This document shows positions 46,645 to 58,991 of a stretch of DNA of 64,000 nt, one piece after another. Made by a program: the position numbers and the translations under genes. The DNA lies in the NCBI GenBank assembly GCA_021186555.1, contig JAJKFL010000014.1, positions 39,302,053-39,366,052 on the forward strand, written 5' to 3'. The notes beneath the pieces were generated by a model. It saw only the letters and a list, made by a program, of their open reading frames with translations. It made no database searches and had not been told where the DNA came from. Source of the DNA: Reticulitermes speratus (taxonomy: Eukaryota > Arthropoda > Insecta > Blattodea > Rhinotermitidae). The first letter of the stretch is position 1; the number at the start of each line of letters is the position of its first letter.

Positions 46645-49600
46645 ATGGCACAAAGTGCTCCACTGATCTTACGCCTTGTTGCATCATCCATCACTGCAGT
46701 AAACCGAGCAGGAAAAATCATAAGAGATATTATGAGCCAGGGAGACTTGGGAATTGTGGAGAAGGTAAGACTGTCTTCATTGGCAGAAACAACCCACAGA
46801 TTCACTCACACTGCCTGAACATTGCCAGTATTGAAGTAATGTACCATGTTACATTTGTGACAATTACAAACCCAGTAACTGGTAATAATGTTACAGGTGA
46901 CATGAGTGAACAAATGTGTGTAATAACAATTGCTTTTGTCTCTTTATGACACTGTAGTTAGGCACAAGATTTTGGGAGAACACGTCGTTTCACCTTCTCA
47001 TTAGACAAGTGTAACATTTTGCAAATATTAGTTTTTATGAAAATTTGTAGATGTTTCTCTGTTGTAAAAATTTGTACTTTCATCACAACCACAAAACAAA
47101 TAGCAGCCCAGTGAACTTTTGACGTACACATGTTGAATTGTGTAATCACATGATCCAACTTGTGCCCTCTCGATAGTGTTGCCAGTGCTGCACAGTAACA
47201 CCATTCTGGTTATTTCAGTGTCGGAACTTGTAAAGCACTTACGAGTTGCTCAGGTTTTATTTTCCTGATCTGTGGAATGGGGAATAAAGGGACATTGGCA
47301 GGTTGATCAATGCTGCATTCCTTTACATGATACTTTTGTTTTGTTCTTGCAGGGCAAGAATGACTTGCAGACAGAAGCCGATCGTTCGGCTCAGCGGTGC
47401 ATTGTGACATCACTGTCGCGTCAGTTCCCATCTATAACCATTATTGGGGAAGAGGGTCCATCGAACTGTGAGGTTCCATCAGACTGGGTGGTGACAGATA
47501 GTGATGCAGAGATTCTGCAGCTTTCATGCCCTGAGGAGTTGCTAAATGTGCAGGACAGTGAGGTGTGTGCTCTTACACTGTCTGTGTAGCCGAAGCTGAT
47601 CTTTGAGCAAGTGGTAAAGCTTGTATTTGGGAGATGCCGCTCTTGAATTTTGGATGTGACACTCACTATTTTGGTTGAGGTTTTTCATGTTTCTGCTCAG
47701 TCTCTCTGGGCAAGTGCTGGGATAGTACAACATATTAGGCCATGACTGTTCCTTCCATTATACATTCCAGTTCCTGTTCATTTATCCTTTCAGTGTGATG
47801 GTATATAGTCAGGGCTACTGAAGTGTTGTTAAACAAACCATAAATAAATAAATAAGTAAATAAATAAATGCATCTGCAAACAAACAAACAAGTCACTACT
47901 CTCCCTTTCTCACATGCTGTTTCCTGCTGCAGGTGGTGATCTGGGTCGATCCCCTGGATGGAACTTCAGAATATACTCAGGGTATGGCATATGACATGAA
48001 TTGATACACTGCTGGCATTGCTGGAACCATTGCTGATAACGACATTGTGATGTTGCAGGATTGCTGGACCATGTGACAGTATTGGTAGGCATTGCAGTGG
48101 GTGACACAGCTGTTGCAGGTGTGATGCACCAGCCGTACTACAACCACGAGACAGCCGTTGGTGATGACGTGGGACGCACACTGTGGGGAATCAATGGAAT
48201 TGGAGCTGGAGGTTTTGAGCCATGTTTGCCCCCAGAAGGCAAGAGAATCATAACCACCACGAGGTCTCACTCAAACACACTGGTGGAGGCTGCTCTTGAA
48301 GCACTCCAGCCTGATGAAGTCCTGAGAGTCGGAGGTGCAGGACACAAGGTAAACCACTGGCAGACTTCTCACTGTGTCACATTGTTAATGGTTATGGATA
48401 TATATAAAATTGGACAGAGTATGTGCCTTAGGCATCTTGCATATAATTGCGTATATAGGCTTTGCTGCTGACAGCACCATTAAATGCCCCACCAAAATCA
48501 ATGTAGTCATTGTAAGTAATAATGTTCTTTCCTGTTAAGTGGATCCTCATCATCATGGCCTGTCTTGTCCTCAGGCTATGGTTGGAGGAGAAGGCCTGCA
48601 GGTACGGAGGGTAGTAATAAATACAGTAAAGCCTCTGTCCATTGTTTTTGTGTGATTATTATTCATTTCTTCTGGTTTCAAAATAATCACCCATATAAAC
48701 AGTGTATTATATCGGATGCATCATTCCTTAAAGTGTAATTTTACAATGTCGATTATTCAGAATTCTTGGCCCCAACCCACAATATTCTAGGAACCACTTT
48801 CAAAAAAAAAAAAAATAATGAAAGTAACTTGATGTTTTCAAAACAAACAGTAGCGTCACACATCAACAAAGCCTGGAACAAAAGTAATAAGATGTTTTTG
48901 GAACATACAGTAGAACTTACGTGCCTACACCACCAATTACTCTGACAGTCATACTTGCAAAATGTGCCACACATCAGGCAGATGTGGAATGTTAATTGGG
49001 TAGTGGGGGAGAGGAGAGGCATAAGATGTAAAGGTGGCAAACCTGAGACCTATATTTCACAGTTAGTAGCATTATATGGCATCATCATCTTTGCATTTCA
49101 TTGATTTCAGTAACTAATGGTTGTGTGATTCAGTGTTATTATTTCTGTGCTTGTGTGCTGTCATTCCTATTTTCCTATTATTATTTCTTGTACATAAGGC
49201 CTATACACCATAGCTTGCTATGTTGTGCCCTACAAAGAGAGTCGGGATTCTCACAGACAACTAAGTATCTCTGAAGAAGTGGAGAAAAATCTGACCAAGA
49301 AACAAATGTATTAACATAGTTAAATGTCTCGGATTGACGCATTCTAACAGGTTGAGTGATGATCGTATTGGTGGGGTAGCAGTGGCAAAGATGGAGACAA
49401 ATATGACCTTGAACCAGTGTCAAGCTTTACAGAAGTGCACGCTACTTACAAACAGTTAAATGATTCTTCTGTGCATGCGGCAGTAGCAAGTACGGGGAAC
49501 AGGACGTTTTGAACTTGGGATTGGTGCAGGAAAGTTGGGTTGTCAAGCCATAATCCACTGATATCACAGAAATTATTTCTTCTGTCCTAGCTGGAACAGT

Positions 49601-52162
49601 GAATCAGACAGCAAGAGCTCGTATAGGGTGGGGCACGAGGATGTGATGGTTTTCCATAAACTACTGTGACAGACTGGATATTAGGTGGAGCAAAACACTT
49701 TAAATAGTAAGTAGCATAATGATTGCAGTGTAGAATCCATTCCTCACTCTTTCAAGATTACTTGTTCTAGATAACCTCCATGGTGTGTGATACATTGCTG
49801 TAATTGTATAAAATTCTGCATAATTCACAGCAATAAAGCACCAGTATTGTTTGTTACAATTCCCCTGTAGTACTGACTTTGTTTTTGGTTGCAGCCTGGG
49901 CAAGTAGCATACACTTTACACTTCAGGCACTCCCGCAGGAGGAGTCTGGGGGTGTCAATCCCTTGAACATGATGGTTGCCAAATTGTGAAGTTGACATTC
50001 CCCTAAGAAAAGTCATGTGGACCATTGCACCATCCTGTTGAAATGACACGTTTCTCACCCTTTGCCTCATTCTTCGCAGTTGTGTACCCTCAGACGTTTG
50101 CGGCATATTGTAGTGGCACTCAGGATCCACAATAAATGCCTGGTTGTTTATCCCAAAGGAATAAAGCCCTGTCACACCAAACAAGTGACCACCACAACAA
50201 ATGGCCGCCTTTGCATAATGGAGAGGCAACTGTTTGGTGCAAAATTGAAGGGAACTGGAACCATTAATGGTGCTTTATTGTAGAAATGTTTGCAGAATTT
50301 GAGTAATTCCAGCATGCATAGAATGTCAAGGAGGTCATCTGGAACAAATAATCTTCAAGACCTAAGGTATTGATACTAAACTACAATCATTGTGCTAGTT
50401 ATTTCTTAAAATTTTTCGCTTCATATTTTGTCCTGTTCCTCACAATAGGCCATGGACAACCAGTCATCCTGGCCCTCCACACCATATTTTCAGTGAATCT
50501 CTGTGACTCTGTGGCCTGGAGACTGTGCGAAATTTGACAGTTGTTGCTAGTTACAGACCCTACACTGCACCACACATGGGAAAAGAAGGATGAACTACCC
50601 TAAACTGATGGTGTACACAGTGCACAGAGTATGTGAATTATGTCACATTCTTTATCCATATGAAACACTTCAGTGGCTAATTCGAAGAAAATCGTTGTGC
50701 ACTTTCCAGTTACAACAGAGCTGTTTCAAAACAAAGTTCCTGGTGCCACATTCTATGCAGCTTCAGTAATTACATGCTGGAGAACTTGGCTGCGTGCCTG
50801 TGTGTATTACGCACAAAAATTTGACATTTCTGTTCAGTGGTAAATGAACTTGACAGGGACAGTTTTTCCTTTGTTACACTATTGTAAGACATATTTAAGA
50901 ACACAGGTAAATTGAAGATGGTAGAAACTAACTTGGTCTACATTTATGTAAATTTCAGTTTTCCCTCAGTCTGTTACAAAAGCTGAAAAGACCACAGGTT
51001 TGTCAGAAATGGTAAAAAAGAAGTCAGTGACATTCACGATAAAATGAATAAATCATTGGCTCATTGTTGTCTCAGTAAGTTTAGTTTTGTAGAAGATTTT
51101 ACATGTATTAGAGGGTGAAGACCTACTTGATTCTAAAGATCTCCAAGACTTAGGCATTGAGGACATCATGTTCTTGTGTGTTAGACAGGTACAGTGATGT
51201 GGAATGTACAGTTTCTCAATACAGTTTACTGTTTATGTGAATTCACTCAGGTTTATGATGCAGAACTTAAAATGACTTCATTTTCTGTTTGAGTTACAAC
51301 TCTGATAAATAAAGTTTTTGTGTTTTGGGATATAATGCAGTGTATATTGGTATGTAGGTACTACCAACATTTTGGGATATGTTTCTGTGTAAATCACATT
51401 GTAGATACATACCAACAGTTGGTATATGATGCTGTGTAGATTGGTATGTAGGTACATATCAACAGTTTGGAGGAGCCTGACATTGCAATCTTCAGTAGTC
51501 CAAGAGGAGTGAGATTCTTGAATTTTGGTGAACACATTGTGTATCATTGGTCCTTTTTTAAAGTAGGTATATTCCATTCTTTATGGAGCATAATTCTTTC
51601 TTTTGAGGCACATGAAAATATTTTCTAATATTTAGGACCTAACAGCCTATTTTGTAATTATCACATGCTCTACATCACTAATGTATTTTCGGCTCAGTTC
51701 TGGTGAAATGATTCGAAAATGAAAAAAATCAGCTATACTTTGGCATAAATGTCATCTCTTCAACATCAGATCTTCCTTTTGTAACAGAATATTTCCATGA
51801 AAAACATTTATTTTGTGTACTCCCAGACATTACAGATGTGAACACTCATTGTGTTATGTGTTTCAGGCTTAACGAATAAAGAGACTTCTCTTCTGTGTGT
51901 GTAGGTGATGCTGCTCATGGAGGGAAAGGCACATGCTTATGTGTTTGCAAGTGCTGGCTGCAAGCGATGGGATACGTGTGCTCCTGAAGCAATTCTGGTG
52001 GCTGTGGGAGGTCATCTCACTGATCTGCATGGAAACCGCTACTGCTATAACAAAAACACACCTCACCAGAATGCAGGTGGTGTTCTTGCCACAGCAAAGG
52101 GGGAGGACCATGGCTGGTACCTGAAGAACTTGCCTAATGCTGTTCATCAGGCCTTTGCCTAA
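46645..52162 (+). CDS. BPNT1: BPNT1: 3'(2'),5'-bisphosphate nucleotidase, complete, 5 coding exons
   Basis: Exons 46645-46764, 47353-47562, 47933-47981, 48059-48348 and 51905-52162 total 927 bp (308 aa, the same length as the human enzyme), with consistent phases and GT-AG introns. The family is a cytosolic, Mg-dependent, lithium-inhibited phosphatase that removes the 3'-phosphate of PAP (and the 2' isomer), clearing the by-product of sulfotransferases. Visible motifs: EADRSAQ (48-54), IIGEEG with the metal-binding Glu at 74, WVDPLDGT (114-121) with Asp116 and Asp119, TTTRSHSN substrate loop in exon 4, and WDTCAPE (245-251) with Asp246. All metal ligands of the inositol-monophosphatase fold are therefore present. 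The start ATG has the context CACCAAGATGG. A good acceptor ends at 46635, only 9 bp upstream, so a separate 5' UTR exon is likely, perhaps in the CpG-richer tract near 45.0-45.7 kb. Intron 3 is only 77 bp; intron 4 is 3.6 kb and holds a transposase remnant. AATAAA occurs at 53317. Confidence 0.97.
48349..51904 (+). other. BPNT1 intron 4
   Basis: A 3.6-kb intron; besides the transposase relic at 49780-50235 I see no gene. Confidence 0.6.
49780..50235 (-). mobile_element. DDE transposase relic (IS630/Tc1/mariner superfamily)
   Basis: On the minus strand VSFQQDGAMVHM is the FQQDGAxxH motif around the second catalytic Asp, followed by GNHHVQGIDTPRLLL (normally PPRSPDLTPPDF) and LKCKVYAT. Heavily decayed. 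Confidence 0.6.
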
Positions 52163-52559
52163 ATTGGAATTACAAGTGTAAAATCTTCATGTTTGCTGTA
52201 CTCCAAAAATTATTTCAATTGGCATTTGCCTGGGTGAGAAGCGGTGGGTCTCCAATCCCAATTGTGCCAAAAATTGATTGGGAGTATAATTTATGGGTTA
52301 TGTTGAATTGCCTGGCAGCACATTATGAACATCAAACTTGCCTTTGAAGTCAACTGTCCTGGGATATGTATTGATCTTGGTATACTGAACAGTGCTTTCA
52401 ACTGCACAGTCTGTGTGGTCTTGAATAATAGGATAAAGGGCAAAGCAGTAACCTTTATTAAGGGTAGTATCCCAGCATTTACAGGAGGGGCTGAGGAAAG
52501 AGTGTGAAAACCTCAGTAAAGAAGAGCATTTACTGAGATACTGGTATGCACAGTGTGAC

Positions 52560-52715
52560 ACATCTCCCTGCGTAGAAGATAAGATCACCTACACATACAC
52601 ATCTCCCTGTGTAGAAGATAAGATCACCTACACATACACATCTCCCTATGTAGAAGATACAATCGTCTACTCATATACATCTCCCTATGTAGGAGATACG
52701 ACCACCTACCCTGAT
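52560..52715. repeat. 39-bp minisatellite, four units
   Basis: Four exact-length 39-bp units start with ACATCTCCCT at 52560, 52599, 52638 and 52677 and contain GTAGAAGATA; a further partial copy is near 52865. About 400 bp downstream of the BPNT1 stop, so possibly in its 3'UTR. Confidence 0.95.
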
Positions 52716-53547
52716 AGTGGTGTGAGCAATGTGAGAGAGACGCTTAGCTCACTTTGCAGATGATCCAAGGCACTTAATTGAAATGGTGAGGGTGGTGTAA
52801 GGTGTCTCTTCTCCTTACATAGATAGAAAGATCACATGCCGAGGTATTTGTTGTGAACACTGAGACATGTCCCTGTGTAGAAGATAAGTGCACTTACTCA
52901 GATGTCAGTCATCTCAGCTCCCAGAAGAGAACTTACCAAATGCTGTGATTGTGCCACCACAAATGTCCTCTGGTACAGTGGACTGTTATTTGAAAGCACT
53001 CCACTTTTGTGTTGCTTCTTTAGGATCTTTAACCTTCACAGTAGTATTGTCATGTGCAGTCACTGCACAAAGAGCGTGTCATACTGCACCGCAAACCATC
53101 AACCAGATGTGTAATTTTTCTTCCAATCACATATGCCAGTCCATGAACAGATGGCTTACGTGACATGAAAGGTGACTGTCCCAAACTGTAACATATTGCA
53201 GTATGTTTATTACAGCATTGATAACTGAAAGTGGTGGTGGTATTTCAATATCCCCCTGAGGCATCCTCAGGTTTACGAAATGTCGCATTGTTGGAAGTTG
53301 TGGCACTGGCCTTTCCAATAAAAATATTGCTGAAGTGCCTGGAGATAGTCCTGGGGCCAGCAGTTCCAGCTGTTGTAGATAATGCTGAATCTACTGTCAC
53401 CTGGTTAAGCTGCTGACATTCAGGTCAGTTAGATCTATGTTAGGAATTTGGGTCAAGTTCCTCAGTAAGGAAATGCCCTGGTGACCGGTAACTGTGATTT
53501 CACAGATTGTGTGAGAGCATAGTTTGTGCTCATAAGTGCAGACACGC

Positions 53548-53747
53548 TTCAGTTTGTGACAGAAGTGTAGACAGTTCCTCATAAATAAAAATTTTGTTGC
53601 CTAGTGCTCTGTTGAATTGATATTTCGTACATTTGATTGAAGCCTCCCTTCAGTTCATGATAGAAGTGTACAGAGCTCCTACCAAGTAACAATTTTGTTG
53701 GCTGATGTTCTTCTGAGGTGATATTTCATAGATATGTAGAAGCCTCC
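53548..53747. repeat. Diverged ~100-bp tandem duplication
   Basis: Unit 1 (53548-53648) and unit 2 (53649-53747) both start TTCAGTT and end GAAGCCTCCC, sharing AATTTTGTTG and TGATATTTC. Confidence 0.85.
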
Positions 53748-54734
53748 CATAAACTTCCACAATATTGGCCAGAGGGAGGTATGAAACTCCAATTTCATTT
53801 GTTTATGGAGACATAGTTTTGGATCTGTTAAGTGTGTCCAAATTATTGTAGGTATTATATGGATCCTGCAGCTGCCCTTGGAAATTGGTTCCATTTTTAT
53901 TTGAGTATGTGTGAGTAGGTTTCCATTGGGCAATAAATCATCTTAGGGCTGCCAAGAATGTGTCTGTGGTAAGACTGGTGACCACTTCTAATCAAACTTC
54001 AGTATGACCCTTACTAGCAATCTTTGTACTTGGTGATCCCAAGTCACAGAATGACTTGCCAGGCAAAGTCCACACCTGTGGTCTGAAGGTTGAGTTGATG
54101 TGGTGCTTGAGCCTTGAACAGTAGCATGCTAGGTGCTGTTGTATAGTGAACTTAATCATCCCCTTGATAGCTGGAGTCTAAAAATTGTTGTTGTGTTGAT
54201 AAAACTAACAGCTGAGTAGGCCCAGCATGAAATAGGGTGAGGTGCTTTGAAAGACACTCGTGTAAAATGATATTCTGTATGTAGGATTAATCGATGAATG
54301 GCCTCAGAAGGTTAAACTGATTGTTGCAGACATCCACCCATGCTTAAGAGTCCCTCTTGGTCCAAGAAAGGCATTAAGCTCTTCATTTAACTCTGGTGAT
54401 ATACCTCCTTGCCTGTATGAAGGTCTTACATCTACCTTTCATATGATAAGTATTTTACACTCTGTGCAACAAAAATCAAGTGCCAGACATTTTCTGAGTC
54501 ACAAACCAGGTTTGACGTAAGTATACAGCTGCCATCATATTTCCAGTCATCCATAATTTCCATTTGTCTGTGTGGCTTTTGTTTGCCTTCCATTCCTTAC
54601 ACATTTTCACCTTGGTTATCTTTTAATGAAATACATTAATACATGTTTCTAATTTGAAGACAAACATGAATTAATATTTATTAATTTTCAGAGATATGTG
54701 ACTATAGATTCCATGGCTTTGTGTTGGTGAAGAA

Positions 54735-54975
54735 TGCACTGCAATGGAATAGCCACCTTGAGCACCTGACATGAACCTCATCAAGAATATGTGGAGGGAG
54801 GTGAAGAAAACTACACAGGAAACGTGGCCCTTCCTACCTCTTACGGTGATGCTCTCTGGACCCTTGTGTCAGATGCCAGATATGAAGTTGCTTCGTGTTA
54901 TTGTTATGTTTGGTCCATATTTGAGTCCATGCTGAGATAAGCACAAGGATTCTGGATGTCATATGAAAGATGCCA
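54735..54975 (+). mobile_element. Tc1-like transposase C-terminal relic
   Basis: Plus-strand frames with indels read APDMNLIKNMWREVKK (normally SPDLNPIENVWxxxK), then in another frame DALWTLVSDAR-like and EVASCY-like pieces, as at the end of Tc1 transposases. Confidence 0.6.
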
Positions 54976-56779
54976 GGCCTTGAAAATGGCCCTTTTGAGG
55001 ACTAACATAATACTTCAAATTCTGTATAAGTGATACCGTTGAAGAAACAAAGTGCTTGTAAATTATGTATGTTTTGCAGATAAAATTGTTTGCAGTCACA
55101 TTCAAAAATGACCCCTTTAAACAGAAGGCAAATTAACAACAAACATGAAAAAATAACAGAAATTCATGTCTTTCATTAATAGATAACCAAGGTAATGAAT
55201 GGAAGGCAGGGGAAATCCATACATGGACAGATACATGGAAGTTCTGAATGACTGGAATTATGTTGACAGCTGTGTGGTTGCATCACTTCTGGTTTGGCAC
55301 TTAGAAAATTTTAGGCACATGATTTTTGTTGCACACATTTTACAAGGTTCATACGTTATATGACTGCAGTAGCTATTTCCTTAGCTGTGAGTGATGTTTG
55401 ATGCCCCCCCTTTCACAGGTCAGAATTCAAGGGGCAGCACTGATGATATGCCATCACCATAATCAGGCAGGTAGCTTGGAGTAGCTGTTGGGTGAATGTT
55501 CGTAGTTTCCATTGGTGGCTAAATGAGTTCTCTTGACTTCCAAGAGTTCTTATAGTGGCATCTCTTAACCAACATGTGAATTACATGGTGCAGAGAGACA
55601 GAGGGGGACAAGGGGGGGGGGGGGGGTATTTTATTTAAGGATGTTGTCAGTTGTCAAGATAGGTTACAGAATTGATGGTAGATGAATGAAATATGAGTAT
55701 GGAGAATTAGTAGAAAGATACTGATGGGGAATTAAGGTACTCCAAAAGAAACCTGACTCCATACGACTTTGTCCACCACAAATCCCACACAAATTAGCCT
55801 GTGATTGTAAAACAGCAGCAGCTGAACACTGGCTAGGTAGATAATGAGTCATTAGTTGTTTGTTAAGAACTGATTACGATTCAAGTATTCTGGCATGATA
55901 TTCTGAATTTGGAGGTACATAGCACTGTTTTGAAGGATTGTAGTGGTATCATCTTCAGGGTGAGGCAGTCTAAGAATACTCTCTTCTTGGATTGCTTGGC
56001 CCTGAAGATGAAGGCACTGCAGTGTTTCAAAATGTTGGTAACTAGTTACCAGTCGACATGGCATAACATACCAGAAGACTTGAATCTTCAGCAGCACTGC
56101 TGTAAGAACTTTATATCTTGAAGGGAATTAAGTTATTAGCTGCCATTTTCCTGGAGGGACTTGTGTGAACCGCAAAGAGCTCAGATGAACAGTATTTATG
56201 GCCTGAGACCCAAATGCAGTACCTCCCAGGTTTAGTGTAAGAGAGGGACCACTGTGCTCCTCTGTTCAACACTTGCTACATTTTATTCAGAATTCTGGAA
56301 TTGTGCTTACTGTGAGTCTCTACACCAGTGAATGGACAACACTGTCTTTGTGTTTGCCCTGCCACCACAGGCAGTGTTGAAACAGTTGTTTTAATTTTTG
56401 TTTGTGTGCATGTGCATTGATGAGAGTTCACTGAAGCTAACAACGCACAACATGCCTGCCACGTAGTGTGGGGGTCTGAGGTATATTTGATAAAAGATGA
56501 ATTGGTATTTTTATCGTCATTATTGTGACATATTATGACATTCCATTGTCTAAGGTTGCAACTCTGACATCATTCATATGTTCTCTATTCACCATGCATA
56601 AGTCTTATCCAGGTGTACAAACATTTGAATGTTTCCCATTTGTGTTACCATGTATTGAATCATGTGGCAACCTAGCATTATGATGTGTATTAAAGAAGTG
56701 GCTAGTTTTATGTATGTATGCGAGTGAGTCGGACAGTATCAAGAATGTATCATTAAAACAATAAAATATTATTTGAGTC

Positions 56780-57480
56780 TGGACAGTAGCATCATTTTTC
56801 CACATAATCGCCCATATTTTCAAAGCACTGGGCCACACGTTTCTGTATGCCTTCACAAAAACAAATGCTTTTAGTTGGCTCACAAGCTATGCATGCACTG
56901 CTTCTTTCACTTGATCACTGGTAAAGCACCCTCTTAAAGTGTCTTTGAATTGGACCAAACACACAATAATCCAGAGGAATCAGGTGAGGACTATGCAGAG
57001 GATGTTCTAACACCTTGAAGTTCATTTTCTGGAGGGTGCAGACAGACAACGTAACAATGAAACACCCTTCGTCTCCATTCCTTGGTGTTTTGTTAGAACT
57101 GCTGGTCTCAAGTGATTCTGAAGCATCTCACTGTAACTGACGCTACTGTTGTGCCCTTCTCTTCATAGTGTTCCAGAATTGGTCCTTGCGAATCCCACGG
57201 AAGTGTCAACATCACTTCCCCCGTTGATGGCTGTGTTATGGACTTTTTTGTTGACTGGCAATATTGGATGTTTCCATTCCCTACTCTGGCCCATTGCAGT
57301 GGGTCCACGTCTCACCACCAGTGAAAATATATCTCAAGAATGCCTCACCTTCATGGAGATAGTGATCCAAAACACATCAGCAGATGTCAAATGATTGCAG
57401 TTTTGCTTTTCTGTCAGCTGTTTTGGAACCCATCTTGCACAAACATTAACAAAGCCAAGTGAATGGTCAGAACTGTCACT
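56780..57480 (-). mobile_element. mariner transposase relic
   Basis: Minus strand: CARWVPKQLTEKQ near 57440-57400, then EVMLTLPWDSQGPILEHYEE and GTTVASV at 57240-57130, then a decayed HPLHSPHLIPLDY-like third Asp region near 57000-56950. Stops and frameshifts throughout. It directly adjoins the duplicated segment at 57495. Confidence 0.8.
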
Positions 57481-57494
57481 AAGTACAGCTGGCA

Positions 57495-58605
57495 GGCAGC
57501 AGGTGATAAAGCACATTCTGTTTGTCAATTTCATACAGCTTCAATATGTCACCCCATTTAACAATACCAGTAAGTTATGTGATGTTTATTGTAATCCCAC
57601 ACCCAAGATTCAGTGCACTGCGGGGCATGCCCTGTTGTACCCTGTGTAAAAATGAAACCACAAAAAACAGCAATAAACCTGTCATTCATATTGTTAATGT
57701 CCTATGTTTACATTTTCAATGCAAGGTGAACTCCACTGGCGATACATATTATTCAAAGTGTACAATGTGGGTCACAAGATATTGGTCAACTGTTGATTAT
57801 TTCTTCTCACTTCAACATAAGAGGGCTGAAAAAACCTTGAAGACAAGTGAATTTGGAAGTTACAACACAACTTAAAAATATGCGATGTGAAAATTAATGT
57901 ATGATCTGTGCAACATACACAGCTGATACAAGTTACTCTTATGTGATACATGTTCATTTCACAAGAGAATACTTTTTGAACACTGAGATATTCTGTCACA
58001 GCATGAACATCAATAACCAAGGAGACATACAGTACTTTCTGCTGAGAATTCTTACAAAAGCTGAAGAATTTCAAATCATACACACTGGTTTTGTAAAATC
58101 CTCTGGCATAGCAGACCTTAATTCTGCTGGCAATATTACCAAAGACAATAGTAACCATACACCTTAGTAAACGAAATGATCACTACTGACCAACAATTAT
58201 CTTAACACACTTGCTCCTTCAATCAGACTAATCACATAGCACATTTCATCAATACCAAAACATTATTATTATTACTAAATACAACTTTCATACTTTTCCA
58301 ATAATGATAACATCCTTTACGTTGTGTTAACAATACACTAGACCCGCCTGAAAATTTCTGAAATGTAAAAATCCCTGCACCAAAAAATGAAACGTACTCT
58401 ACATCTATTTATTCCTTCATTTACACGAATTACGTTACCTTTAAAATACCATACCCATCTCCCATCATGTGATAAAACTTAACGGCAAAAGTGCCTTTCT
58501 CTGCCATCTATGTGATGCTACGCACAGCCACTGAGCGCCGGCTACAAGTAACGAACGTAAGCGCCGATTGTGGCGCCACAAGACGTAGTTTCCAGGGGCT
58601 CACAT
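57495..58605. repeat. ~1.1-kb duplicated segment, copy 2, ending ~390 bp before the DDB1 start
   Basis: Direct-orientation counterpart of 35695-36895 with small indels and substitutions; see that entry. The right end includes CGCCGGCTACAAGTAACG and a CpG-rich tract that probably belongs to the DDB1 promoter region. Confidence 0.9.
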
Positions 58606-58991
58606 ACTCCCCCGCCCCATGCGTCAGCGAGTGCCGGTGCCTAGGTCACTGAACAGTGTACGACCCCTCAGCCACATCGAGAAAACTGTTAGCATAATCA
58701 AAGGTGCCAGTTACAGTTATAATGTTTTGGTCTTGATAACTCAGCGATGTGGTCACTAATCGAACGAAGGCACCCATACTGGTGCTTGAGGAACGTTTTT
58801 ACCTATATTAGGTCTTTTGTTGGTCGGTGTGTTGGTGTCCCTGTAAATCGATATGAATTCATGTGGAAAATGGATTAGAAGAAGCTCGAGTTTGCAAAGA
58901 TCGATGTAATATGAAGCTAATGGATGATCCATGATGACGGATATGGAAATAGTTGATTAATGTGTGTATATGACAGTAAATATTCGAAATT

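Larger units (their letters stand above)
52163..57494. other. BPNT1 to DDB1 spacer, no gene recognised
   Basis: Contains the two tandem repeats above, a Tc1 relic, a mariner relic and a G-run near 55612. Other open frames are short and match nothing I know. Confidence 0.5.
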
